Part shown: positions 24,590 to 37,200 of the stretch, in pieces
Position numbering within the stretch: position 1 is the stretch's first letter
Layout: every line of letters starts with the position of its first letter
Assembly: GCA_037962975.1 (NCBI GenBank)
Contig: CM075669.1
Location: forward strand, 115,894,501 to 115,958,500
Direction: 5' to 3'
From: Clitoria ternatea
Taxonomy: Eukaryota > Streptophyta > Magnoliopsida > Fabales > Fabaceae
DNA: 64,000 nt
Translations under genes and position numbers: made by a program
The notes under the pieces: generated by a model
Databases searched by the model: none
Seen by the model: the letters and a program-made list of their open reading frames with translations, nothing else
Told to the model about the DNA's origin: nothing

Positions 24590-26900
24590 TGACATAGGCC
24601 TCACTTGGGCCTCCTTTGGGCCATCTTTTACACTTTGTAAATATTTTTGTTAGAAATATTATTTCTTTTTAGGAACTAATTAGGTTTAGAATTAATTTTA
24701 GTTTGGGCCTTGCACGGTCATATTTTTCATTTTAGGCCTTGTATAGGTATATACTTGACCACTTTTGGGCCATGTATTTTTAGATTTTGGACCTTAGGTG
24801 AAGCATGTTAGAACCAAGAAGACTTTTTTAAGTACCCTTAGATTTATTGATAACCAACATCAAGCATCTTAATTAGTCAAGTTATAAGTTGTTAAACGTT
24901 TGATAAGATCATTCAAGTGTTTCAGGATATAAAGCACAGGTTATAAATCAAAGGGGGGCTCGCATCCAATAAGTCTAGTAAGACAAAAGTAAGAAGGCTA
25001 TGCATCAAAGAAACCCACAAAGTCTAGGAACGCCTCTTTTAAGAAAAATGTTCTTCTGGACGTGTAATAGACCCAGACTCTTCATGTCATATAGCAAGCC
25101 TCAAAATCTGAAAGAATTTACTGATTAAGGCAACATTCTTCAATCAGACTTTATTTCCACAAAAGGCTACTTCGACCTCCTTCAAAATCGCAAGAAAGGA
25201 TCAGATTACCTTTTGAGTTTTGAGTCCCATCATCAACACTTTACGATTTACCAAAACTCAATCTAGTTTCAGATGTTCCCTTTGAATGAATCAAGTTTGG
25301 ACCTATATATGATGACTTAGCAAAGCATCTTTCCTTCGTAGCACAAAGTTATATCACAAGAAAGGAAACTTTAAAATAAAGCAAATCAAGATCCATCTCT
25401 CGATGAAGAACTTTCCATCTTAGTGAAACCAACTCCATGCTTGTAACTGCGCAAATTTCGAAAGCTCTCTAATATAGGCTTATCATGAAGAACAACTCTT
25501 TCCAAGGGTAATATTCGTTAAAAAGACTTCTCTCAAGCATTTTGAATAATGCATCTTTCAACGGTCATCCAACGGATCTATCTCTCTTAACAAAAAAATT
25601 CCATATATTACAATTCTCTTCTCAATAGAATATGATGAACATATGTGTGTACATGAGAGACTTATTAGAGTGGCAGAGAAAAATGTGAGAAAGAAAAATT
25701 TATCAAGAGAGATCTTCAAGAAGATTATAGAGAAGAAAAGAAAAGAAAAAGAGAAAGAGCTTGTAATTACTAAAAGATAAAATGATCAAGATAGAAAGAG
25801 AAGACACACAAGCCCTAGATGATTGTATACAAAAAGCCCTAAAAGAAGAAGGCAAATTTCATTTGTATTAATATTTCCAATCTATTGTAAACATGGGTTT
25901 GTTTGATCTGTTGGGAAACACTTTGGCCGGAAGAGACTTTGGAAAGAATACTTGGGTTTGAGCTAGGAATGGCTCATGAAAGAATACTTGGGTTTGCCCC
26001 AAGAGTGGGTGCTTGCAAAATAATACTCGTAAGCACGGGTTGTGCTTAAACTAGGAGTGGCTGAATTCAAGAATACTCAAAAGCACAGGTTATGCTTAAG
26101 CCAGGAGTGGCTAGAGTCAATAATACTCATAGGCTCAATCTGGGTTGTTTATGTAAAAGAGATATTTTACATAGTGGAAAATCCTTCAAGTTAAAGGTAC
26201 TGGATGTAGTGTCCGCGTTGGAGGTGAACCAATATAAATCTCTTGTGTACTTTTCTCTTTCCCTATCTTCTATGTAAGTCTGTTGCTCACTCTCTTGTAC
26301 GCTCTCTGTCTTCAAAAAGTCTGGTCTGTTGTGCAAAACGTATTCACGTTTACATATCACTTTTTGGTTTGAAAAAGTGAACTGACTTATTCAACCCTCT
26401 ATTCTAAGTCCGTTCTCTGAATCATCAAAGCTTTTTCAAGCCCACCCAAGCCAATTATAAATTTTAGATTTCAAGGAGGTATAAATACCTCATTCCCTTT
26501 GTAATTCCTCATAAGTTGAATTTTAGAAAGTTTTAGTGAGATAAGCTTCCACTTCTTTCTAGAAAAAGTAGAGCATAGCTCCTTTCTCTTTGTTCTTATC
26601 CTTTGGTCTCCTCCCAAAGGTGGTGAACCTCATTTCCTCATCTCTCTATCCTTAGAGAGTGGTGGCACCAAGCTCCTCTCCTTGCCTAACCATTTCTTTC
26701 TTAATTCCTAGCTTAGATCTAGGTTTTTCTTGCAATAAACTCTTCATTTCCCTATCTACAAGCTCACGACCTACACTACTCTTCTCCATTTCCGAGTGCA
26801 TTTCACTTTTGGAGTCTCTTGCTTTGAATTTAAAGGAAGGAAGAAAAGGAAGATCCTTCTCTCTTAGGAATTCAAGCTAATTCCTATAACAAGTAGCCAT
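24590..26900 (+). repeat. Degenerate gypsy LTR carrying a nested solo LTR
   Basis: Outside the nested solo LTR, 24590-24805 and 26433 to about 26900 form one continuous repeat beginning TGACATAGGCC. It has the phrases GGGCCTTGCACGGTCATATT, CTTGTATAGGTATA and ACTTTTGGGCCATGTA. The same phrases occur on the minus strand at 46500-47400, showing it is a dispersed family. It is called an LTR because it follows a polypurine-like tract; the right end is not sharp. Confidence 0.55.
24806..26427 (+). mobile_element. Solo LTR (1622 bp), copia SIRE-like family
   Basis: It starts TGTTAGAACC and ends CTGAATCATCA, flanked by AAGCA (24801-24805) and AAGCT (26428-26432), a duplication with one mismatch. Its body matches the reverse complement of 62210-63787, including GTTGGGAAACA, several GGAGTGGCT/AGAATACTTGGGTT blocks and the end word TTCAACCCTC(T/A)TTCTAAGTC. 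No second LTR or internal domain is present. Confidence 0.85.
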
Positions 26901-27699
26901 CATTTTGGAAAATAAAAATTCAAACAAAAACCAGTGAAGGAATCGGAAGATTGAGGAAGACCATCAAAGCCAAATTCTTCTCCGTCCTTTCTCCCTATTC
27001 TTCCATAAACCCCAAATCCCTAAATCACCATCCCAACTCTACCACTATCCTTCCTTGAAACCTATAACTCTTTTCTAAACCCAGAACCCAGAATCCAAAC
27101 TCCACAACCTTCATCATGCAGTACCTTCGTGGCGCAAACCCTTCACCTATCAAGCGGAAAACCATATCCCAATCATTGATTGTCACCATTGATCGCCATG
27201 ACCAACCTGCATCCTTATCCCTTCACGACGAGCCACCACCATATACCTTCCACCCTGAACCGCGACCTCCATTTTATCATGACCGAACCTATCCCCCACA
27301 CGAGCCACCATGCTTGAAAGTTCATCATCGTCCCACCATCACATCTATCTTTGATTAATGCCTATCTTTGTCCGATCCCATCTCCTTCATACAATGACAA
27401 ATCCCTATTGCTATTTGAAAATACTCACACGTGATGACCCTTTCTATTTCTCTTTGTTAATGTTTTTTTTTCATCCATAAAGTGAAGTTGTGGAGTGCAT
27501 TGGAGTTTGGGGTATAGAGTGGATTAGATTTTGCAATTTGTAGATTTTTGGGTTTGAGATTTTGTAATGGGGCAAGTTGGGGTTAGGGGTGGACAATGAA
27601 TTATGAGTGAAGGTAGATGTTGATTTGGTGAAAAAAAAAAGATGAAATTGAGATTTTAAACCCCAAACCATGATATCTGATTTCTTAAAATTGATATTT
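26901..27699. other. Unassigned interval left of the host gene
   Basis: It includes an 80-codon open frame (27116-27358) rich in Pro/His with no recognised domain, and C/A-rich low-complexity DNA. I see no convincing gene. It lies inside the inverted-repeat pair 22990-23200 / 27700-27885. Confidence 0.4.
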
Positions 27700-27885
27700 G
27701 ATAACTACGTATCATTATTAAGGTGACACAAACGTTAACCACTCCGGCATCTAATAGAAAATATCTACTAAATATCATTTTTGAATAATTCTTAAAATTC
27801 CAAGGGTTAAAATTATTAATTTTTTAAAGATTTTTTTTTTCTAAATCTTAAATTTTAAAAGGGGTAAAATTTTAACAAAACAAAT
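27700..27885 (-). repeat. Right arm of the long inverted-repeat pair
   Basis: The reverse complement aligns with 22990-23200. It ends about 400 bases before the start codon of the kinesin-like gene, so repeat DNA reaches close to the promoter. Confidence 0.6.
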
Positions 27886-27984
27886 AAAACAAATGTAAAG
27901 GGATTATTGCAGCAGTAGAAGCAAGTGAGAGCGAAGTGTGAACAAACAAGAAGCACAGAATATTATATGAGCCAGAAAGGCCCA

Positions 27985-28283
27985 ACTCACGCACTCTCAC
28001 TCTCCCTCTCCCTCAAAACGACACCGTTCCCCGGCCTCCACCCAAAACCAAACCAAAGCGCAGTCTCCCTCCATTCATTATCATCATCAGAGACAAACCA
28101 AAACCAACTCAAAAAGGCACAGCCATAAATGAAAATAATAGTAATAAAAACCATAAAGCGCCTCTTATTTCTTTGCATTTATAATTAGTTTTATTCCCTT
28201 CCGTATCCACTTTATCATTTCAAGTTCGAAGAGACGAAATCTGAGTAGAGAAGAAGAAGAAGCATAAGTGAGCGGAGCTAACA
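27985..28283 (+). promoter_or_regulatory. Probable core promoter and 5' leader of the KAC-like gene
   Basis: A pyrimidine patch (CTCTCACTCTCCCTCTCCCTC, about 27993-28013) of the sort common near plant transcription starts lies about 270 bases before the start codon. The leader is CT/CA-rich, then has GAAGAAGAAGAAG at 28250-28262. No clear TATA box is visible. Repeat DNA ends about 100 bases upstream. The transcription start cannot be placed from sequence alone. Confidence 0.45.
28129..28188 (+). promoter_or_regulatory. Possible upstream ORF (19 codons) in the KAC-like leader
   Basis: An ATG at 28129 with T at -3 and A at +4 (weak context) opens 19 codons ending in TAG at 28186. It ends 95 bases before the main ATG. 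It matters only if the mRNA starts upstream of 28129, which the pyrimidine patch suggests but does not prove. Confidence 0.3.
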
Positions 28284-31200
28284 ATGGCGGAGCAAAGGAA
28301 CCGGTGGAGCTGGGACGTCGCCGGCTTCGACCCGTGGAAGTCGCCGCCGCCGCCCTCACAGTCGCCGCCGGTGGAGCACGACGATCGGAAACCTAGTGCT
28401 CCGTTGGTGCGACGGTACTCCATTTCGGCTTCTCCTGTTATTCCACAGTCCAAACACTCCATGGCCTTCAAGGTTGAGCGGTTGAAGGACAAAGTCAAGG
28501 TAATGCGTTTTCATCTCTACTTGTAACTCTGCTATGCCTTCTTTCCTTCTTCTACTGTGGTTTCCTTCTGCTATTGCCACCGTTTGCAACGGCGTCGTTT
28601 TAGCTCTCTCATTCTTAATCTGGAAAGAGTTTCTGCAATTTCTCGTTTATTTCTAGTTGGAAACAGCGACATTTTGGTTCTTGTTTGCGTGTTGCGTTGT
28701 GACTTCACTTAAGGTGCATTGTGTATAAGTAGTTTTGTTTCGGTTTTTGAATTCGAGGGAGAGCGACGGTGTAAGCTTGTCAGGTGAGCTTTTGCGAGTT
28801 CTGTTTGGAGGCTTTTGTTGTATCTCAAACGTATTATGCTGTTGTGGCATGGGAACTGAATAAGATTTCTTATGAAGCTATGTGTTGGAGATTTTCTCAG
28901 TTAAGATGAGTGGGTTGATTCGAATGGATGAAGTTTTGGCGTCCTCCATGGTCTTTGTGTGAACTTCAAGTAATTTCTGGGAGGGATGTTGCAACTTGTA
29001 TTGGTTTTAGTCCTTGGTGATTCTGTGATGAAAAGACAATGCGGTGGTCTTATGGTGTCGGTATTTGGAATTCAGGCTTAGGGTGTTTTGGGAGAGGATT
29101 TCTAGAATAATCTGAGATTAGCAAGGAAGATTTGACTTTGGAGGATTTAGGATGAAGCCAATAGCTAAGTTGGAGATGCTAATTGTGTGATAATGCATGT
29201 ATGTAACACCTAAATTGTTGTATGAAAATTGAAAACAGAGTACTAACTGCCCCCATGCCAAAGAATTTCCTAGAGTGGTCTGATCTGATTTTTTTTTGTT
29301 TCCCATATATATGATACCTAAGGATTATAAGTTGCATGACTAGATTCTTATTTTATCAATTGATTCTACCGCTCTAGTGTATAAAGTTGCATATTGAAAA
29401 TCTCTTTTTATGATGGAATGGGTTTTTAAGGGGTTTGGGTAGTTCACTCTTGGGTTCAGACTTCTACACTGCCTTTTATCAAGAAAGGAAAAATTTAACA
29501 TGGGTAGGACATGTACATCTAATGTAATTTTTCTATGCTATCTAAGTACTTGCACATTCTCACTAGTTACAGACTGATATTTCTGGTTTGAGTTACTGCT
29601 TTTTATGTGGCATGATGGCATCCTTGCTGATTGTTTTGGATTGTGTGATTTTGGTTTATTCATGTGTTAACAATCACATCAGATGTTTTGCACAGCTTGC
29701 TAGAGAAGACTATTTGCAGTTAAGACAAGAAGCAAGTGAACTTCAAGAGTATTCAAATGCAAAACTTGATCGAGTTACAAGATATCTAGGTGTTCTTGCA
29801 GAGAAAACCTGCAAGCTAGGTAAGAAACTAATTTATCTTGACTTTTAGCCCATGCTTAGATAAGCAGGACAGGAGATTTTCAATATTGACATTTGTCCTA
29901 TAATTTCTTGTTTGATTCAATCATTGAAATACTTAGTTTTAGTGACAATATGAGACTCATTCTCTGAACTTATGTCAAGTAATGAGATTCATGTTTGTGA
30001 TTTTTGGGCAGTCCAACAATTTATATTGTAGTTGGAATCCCAAATGAGTGAGATCTGAGTAAAATCTCGATTGAAATTTGTAAAATCCTTAAAATCCTAT
30101 GATTTTGGATTCTGAATAGTCCAATCTCAAATGTGAAACCAGTTTTGAACCATGCGACCTGTTTTGTCAAAAATAAAAATAATTGCTAAATTAGGGTTTG
30201 AACACACCTCATGCTACATTTTTTAAGCTTCAGGTTCACTGACTTTCACGAGACCATCCCCTAACGTTGGTAACTAGCACCTCACACCCTTCTAGGAATA
30301 TGCTTTGGATACGTTTACATTGTTGTTTATTATGTTTGTAGTTGTTAAAAGTTAAGACTTATGAGTTATGACATGACCTACTCTATGACATATCTTATGA
30401 ATTATGAATGTTTTATGCAAGTTTAAGAGAAGTCTTTTCAATACATTCATGGTCTTTGAATTATGGTTTTATATGCATATGTAAAATCTTAGGATTCTAT
30501 TTACGATTCTACGATTTGTGATTTTTCCTCCCCCTTCCAATTCAAAGTGTCATCCCGATTTTGTCAACCTTGGTTCTACTCCCTGTGCTCCTTTTTATCA
30601 GATCCTATTGTTACCTAACTTCATAGGAATTAAGAAATGTAGTTAAGTTAGTTAATAACATTAAATTTGTCAATTGTTTTCATTATGATTCCAAATTTAT
30701 CCTAAATATTAATGAAGGGAGGGAAGTAAACTTCTCATATTCAAGTGATATCAAGAGCGTCTATCTAATTAATGAGGATATATGTTGGAAAAAAAATGCA
30801 CATAAATTTACAGGATCATATAAAAAAGAACAAGAAAAACTCTAAAAAAGGGTCTTATAGAAAGGGCCAAAGGGGAGTATGTGTGAAGTTATTGTACTGT
30901 TGGTTTTCTATCACTAAATTTGGAATTTGCGGTCTACTTGTAATTTCAGATCAAGTTTCCCTTGAAACTGAAGCAAGAATATCTCCAGTAATCAATGAGA
31001 AAAGAGGATTATTCAATGATTTATTGACATCTAAAGGTAATTGCTATGTGCAACTTTTCCTTCAATATCGGGCTTTCCCAAATACAGTTTTTGCACACTA
31101 ACCAGAACTGAAGCTAATTGGATACACAACCTTCCAATTATTTAAGCATATTCATGCATAAGCTTTTTTGAGCTGAAAACATCTATGCTGCAATTAATAT

Positions 31201-34200
31201 TGTTTGCAGGAAACATACGAGTATTCTGCCGGACAAGGCCATTATTTGAAGATGAAGGTCCTTCAGTTGTTGAATTTCCAGATGACTATACCATTCGTGT
31301 GAATACTGGTGATGAATCCTTATCTAACGTCAAGAAAGATTTTGAATTTGATCGAGTTTATGGACCTCATGTTGGTCAAGGTAAAATGGTTTTATTCTTT
31401 ATTATTATCTTTCTTTTGTTCAAAAATGGTCTTTGATATGTGCTATGTAGATTACTTATCTTGCCTTTTATATTCTGTTTGCAGCTGAGTTATTCAGTGA
31501 TGTTCAACCACTAGTGCAGTCAGCTTTGGATGGATATACTGTTTCCATATTTGCATATGGACAGACTCATTCTGGAAAGACACACACTATGGTTGCTCTC
31601 TTTCATTTGCTATGTCTGTGCACAAATCACTTCCTCTACAAATTAAAATAAAACAAAAAATTAAAAGGAGTTGGAAGAAACACGGAAGGGGTTTCAAATT
31701 CAACACTGTCTAACAATAGAAAATGAAATGGCTGCCCCATTGATGAATTATTTTTACATGTTCTGTTCCATCCTGAGTCAATGACAACTGGCCTAATCAA
31801 TTACTTCTTGGATGTTCATTCATTACTCTCAGGAAGGATCTAGCTATGATCGAGGTTTATATGCTCGTTGTTTTGAGGAGTTGTTTAATTTAGCCAATTT
31901 GGATACAACTTCTACTTCTCAATATAAATTCTGTATTACAGTTTGCGAGCTGTACAATGAACAGGTCTCTTTCAGTTTTTACTTACTACTTGCACCCTTC
32001 TTGTTGTGTTCTGGTTTGCTTCCTGATTTTTGTTCACTTAGGACTAGTATAAGATTTTCATATTGCCCTTTCTTGTGCTTTCAGACAAGGGATCTACTTT
32101 TGGAGTCGGGGAAAAGCTTGCCTAAAGGCTGCTGGGGATCACCTGAATGTTCTATTGAACTGGTGCAGGAAAAAGTTGATAACCCTCTTGAGTTTTCTGC
32201 GGTTTTAAAAACTGCATTGCAAAGTCGGAGAAATGATTTATTAAAGAATAATGTATCTCATTTGTACGGTCTAAATTCTCAGCCTACATTATACATAGTT
32301 ATGTTAAAAGTGGCTTTGTTTACGTCATTTAAGTTGCATGAAGAACTCTTGATAGCATATCTTTACTAGCAGTTGAGATCAATGAACAAATGGAAGATTG
32401 CGTTGAGGGATGCAATATACTATATATATATATATTTGTGTGTGTATGTATGCATGTATGTTCATTTTGTATTTTATATGATATGATTCATAGATAAATA
32501 ACAATAGGAATGATAAAAGCCTATTATGATTTTATGAAACATTTTCTATTTTCATAAATGATTACAAAAATGCCACCCTGTTTCACTTTCTTTGTTTCAG
32601 AGACTTGTATTGAGAACTGTTTGTTTTGTTAAATGTGTCATTCTTTTATAAAAAGAAGTTTGTAGAAGTTCTGTTTTTTTTTTGGTTGTTGTTACTGTTT
32701 TGGTATGTCTGTGCTTGTGTTGCTGGATTCTCTGTGATGGCTGTAAACTAATTCAGCTCTGTGGATTTCATGCCTTGCTATGTCAGGATTGTCACGATAC
32801 ATATATTTTATAACAATTTGGTCACTGGTGAAAACTCGTATAGTAAACTCATTTTGGTTGACTTGGCTGGAAGTGAAGGTTCAATAACAGAAGATGATAG
32901 TGGTGAGCGTGTCGCAGATTTGCTGCATGTTATGAAGTCACTTTCAGCGTATGTAAACTGTAAATTAATTTTCTCTTCATTAGAAAATTTATCTGTATAT
33001 GCTTAATAGTTGGTCAAGTCTTTGTTCACTGATGTCTTCAGCAGTCAATGTGTTTTGAGTATTTTCTGTTGTCCTAGTTTTGGTGGTTTATCAGATTTCA
33101 TTATTTGTTGCAAATGTTACCAAGTTTGGTAATGAGATTGTTATACTTCTCTCTGTTTCTGCTCAGGGAAGTGGAACAATGTACAACTTATTCTTGCAAA
33201 TACTGGATGTGGGGTTTTATGTTTCACTTATGTGTTTGGGTATTACACTCAAAATGGTGCTCCCCATTGAAAGTGAGGGTTTCTGGTGATTGACCTCTCC
33301 CTGCTAGGAAGATAAAGGGACAACCATAGTACCTCTATGCCTTTTGATGTAAATAGTGCATGCACAAAGTCTACCCACATGTATTGAGAATTATACCAAG
33401 TGTCATAGTTATAACCAGTCTGTTCTGTAAATTGTTGTGATTTACTTTCGCTAAGTCTACCTTCATGCATGGAGAATTATTAGTGTCATACTTGAACATG
33501 ATCCTGCCCTCTACAGTGTCGAACCATGCATATGTATTGTTGGAAGTCCCACATCGCTTGCCTCATCATATTTCGCATGGTTTAAATACCTGTTGGGCAA
33601 CTCCAACCATTGTCAATTGGTTTTGGGATGGAACCTTTAATATGGTATCAGAGCTAAAGCATTCTTTCCGGTTCTTATGGGCCAAGAGTTGTCCTTTCGT
33701 TGTGGGTCAAAAGTTACCCTTTTCCTGGTCCGGCAGGCTTTGTTAGAGGGGGCGTGTTGGCTTTGTTGGAGGGGGCGTGTTGGAAGTCTCACATCTCCTG
33801 CCTCATCATATTTCGCATGGTTTAGTTACGTGTTGGGCAACTCCAACCATTGCCAATTGGTTTTGGGATGTAACCTTTAACATGTATCAACAAAACTAAA
33901 ATGTATTTTGATTCTTCCTATCTTCTTATCTAACTGGTTTTCTTTTGTCAAATAATTAAATTTTCCTGTTTTGTTTACATTGAACATTTGGGCAAGTTTA
34001 TTGAAAATGATGTGGTGCAGTAGAAATTTTATTGTCTAACCTATTGTGTTTTCAAAATGCTTATACAGGTTAGGAGATGTTTTGTCTTCTTTAACATCAA
34101 AGAAGGATATTATTCCTTATGAAAATTCAATGCTTACGAAACTTCTTGCTGATGCACTTGGTATTTACTTTTCCTTCCCTCATTGGCACTCTTTGTTCTC

Positions 34201-37200
34201 TTTTGTTAGACATTTAATAGTAACAAAATTGTCTCTGGCTGTTAAGATGCTCATGAGACTTTACCAGTTGGGTGTGATTTTTTCTGTTACAAGTGTGTGC
34301 AGTTCATGTATTACTTGCTACAATGCATGCAATGTTCATGGGTATTTATTAGTGTCCACAAAGTGGCATCGCTTATTATAGTCCCAAGGAATAGTCTCCA
34401 CTAACTATAGATGGATGACATGCAAATATGTAGTACATTCTACAAGAATAAAAAATCTAAATCTCTCTAAAAGGATTGTTTCTTTGTATAAATCTCCCTA
34501 AATTTAATTTAACAATTAACGTGGTATGAGAGTGATATTAAAGTAAGGTCTGTAGCAGAGGATAACTCTGCATGAATATGTGTTGTTAAAAGAGTAAACA
34601 GTTGAACTGGTCTTCGAAAAATAGGGTGGCCACCAACTAGGTCTCTTAAAGATGATGGTTATGAAATAAGTCCTTCAATGTTTAATTTAGCTACCATAAT
34701 AGTCATTAACGCCTTTTTTAGTGGTTAAAATAACCCTTTCTAAGTGGTTTTAACTGTTTTCAACCATTAAGAAAGGGGTCTAGTGACTAATATGATGATC
34801 AAATCCATCTTTGAAAAAATTATTTTTGTTGGGAGTCCACATCGTCTGCCTCATAATATTTCGCATGGTTTAAATATTGCAACCATTGTCAATTGGTTTT
34901 GGGATGAAACCTTTAACATGGTATCGGAGCCAGAGCATTCTTTCCGGTTGTTATGTATGAGAGTTACCCCTTTCATTATGGGTCAAAAGTTACCATTTTC
35001 CTGGTCCGGCAGGCTTCGTTGAAGGGGGCGTGTTGGAAGTCTCACATCGTCCACCTCATAATATTACGCATGGTTTAAATACCTGTTGGGCAACTCCAAC
35101 CATTGCCAATTGGTTTTGGGTTGGAACCTTTAACATGGTATCTGAGTTAGAGCATTCTTTCCGGTTGTTATGGGCCATGAGTTGTCATTTCGTTATGGGT
35201 CAAAAGTTACCCTTTGCTTGGTCCGGCAGGATTTGTTGGAGGGGGTGTGTTGAAAGGGCCACACCAACTATTGCCAATTGGTTTAGGATGGAACCTTTAA
35301 CATGGTATCAAAGCTAGAACATTCTTTCCGGTTCTTATGGGTCAAGAGTTGCCCTTTCATTATGGGTCAAAAGTTACCCTTTGCCTGGTTTGATAGGCTT
35401 CGTTGGAGGGGGCGTGTTGAAAGTCCCACATCGCCTGCCTCATAATATTTTGCATGGTTTAAATATCTGTTGGGCAACTCCAGCCATTGCCAATTGGTTT
35501 TGGGACAGAACCTTTAACAATTTTGATGACCATAATCTTTGAGGGACTTGGTTGATGGTCACCCTATCTTTGAGGACCAATTTGACTGTTTACTTGTGTC
35601 AAGAGCATGCTTTAACTCTTTTGGAGTCTGATAGGAGTTAGTTATTGAGCTGTTAGTGACGTGTCACACAGCTAGCATACCAGATTCAGTTGTCATTTTG
35701 TTGTAAGAGTTCTTTAGCACACTAGGCATTTGAGCTTCTATAAATACTAGCTAGGCTAACTGTCTAAAATAATAATTGCAAGATCATTCAGAAAGTAATC
35801 AATACAATTTGATTTGGGATTTTTTTCTGATTGATTTCAGGCCATCTAATTTTGCTGTTAGTGTTCTTTTGTAGGTGGGAGTTCAAAAACTCTGATGATT
35901 GTGAATGTGTGTCCAAGTGTTTCAAATTTATCTGAGACATTGTCGTGTCTCAATTTTTCTGCGAGAGCTCGAAATTCTATGCTAAGCCTTGGAAACCGAG
36001 ACACAATTAAGAAGTGGAGAGATGTTGTAAGTTCCCAATCCCATTATTATCTTTTTACCACTAATTTGTTAGAGGATTTTTAAAATCATAGTTATATATT
36101 ACATCTGATAAAATTGTATGTGGATAGAATGGTGTTGAGTGCAAATTAGGAGTTGATGGTTACAAGTTTGTTTTTATTTATATCATATATTTGTCATCTT
36201 TTTTTACAGGCAAGCGATGCTCGGAAGGAGTTGTGTGAAAAGGAAAAAGAAATCTGTGATCTAAAGCAAGAGAGTTTGGAGCTCAATCAAGCGCTTAAAG
36301 ATGCAAATGATCAGTGTGTTTTGCTATTCAATGAAGTGCAGAAGGGTTGGAAAGTTTCGTCTGCATTGCAGACCGATTTAAAGGTTTGGCATTTGAATCT
36401 ATGCCGTGACAGTTTATTTGGTGGTTTGAAGTTTGAACTTATGTTTTCAAAATTTGGCATGCTTAGGTTATGTTAATCCATTGAATAACTCTACATTACT
36501 TTTGTGCTGCAATATGTTAGAAGAATATTTAACACAACATTTAAATGAATTTCTTGTCTGCATAATCATAATCAAATATTCTCTCAAGTCCCCTGTGATA
36601 CATTTTCTGGTATCATTTTGGTTTAGGTTTTGCTGAGGTGGGTCTGTGGGTGTTTCACACATTTGCCTTAAGTTCTGGTCCTTTAAAATACAAGGATGAC
36701 TACTATTTGACTATTTTAATTCTTCCTATCCCAACTTGAGTATATTGTCTTGCTTTCTTCTAACTTTATGAACCATTCAAAAATATTAATTGCATATGTA
36801 CTTTGTATAATTTACCGGCATAGATAGTTGGGCTGCAAAATGTGCCCATATGCTTGCAAACGTTCATTCTGTGGTATCAAGATTTGGTGGATAGCTCTGA
36901 ACTCTGGGCCTTGTCTGTGAGCTACATGATTGCTTTTATTTCTTGCAGGCAGAGCATATTTTGCTTTCAGATAAGTATAAGATAGAGAAAGAACAAAATA
37001 CTCAGCTTAGAGGTCAAGTTGTTCAACTTTTACAGTTAGAGCAAGATCAAAAGTTGCAGATACAACAGCAAAATTCAACCATCCAAGGTTGCCAGGTTGG
37101 CCATATATTATGCTAGTTTCCATCAAGTGTTTTTAGGAACTTGAATGGTATATAAGTTCAATTTTCTAATTGTTTTAACAGCCCTGATAGAAAGTTAAAT

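Larger units (their letters stand above)
31210..36026 (+). other. Motor-domain exons (4-10) of the KAC-like gene, with altered nucleotide-binding motifs
   Basis: Exon 4 opens with GNIRVFCRTRPLFEDEG. Exon 5 holds the P-loop as GQTHSGKT (residues 225-232; the usual kinesin form is GQTGSGKT). Exon 7 ends and exon 8 begins across NNVSHLIVTIHI (residues 334-345), where ordinary kinesins have the switch I run ending NxxSSRSH; Ser-Ser-Arg is absent. Exon 8 keeps switch II as DLAGSE (364-369). Exon 9-10 keep the YENSMLTKLL and GGSSKTLMIVNVCPS blocks. The same combination is, as I recall, a feature of the KAC family, so it is probably not damage in this copy. Confidence 0.9.

Noticed and set aside
32264..32270. 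Exon 7 donor GTACGG looked weak and could have meant a wrong exon end
   Set aside because: Ending at 32263 gives CAT TT joined to G ATT in exon 8, restoring the expected His-Leu-Ile-Val reading; no other nearby GT keeps frame.
33538..35519. Repeated blocks in introns 8 and 9 as a possible duplicated exon or RNA gene
   Set aside because: They have LTR, primer-binding and polypurine signatures with TSDs, so they are TRIM elements. No 5S- or tRNA-like fold was seen in the LTR.
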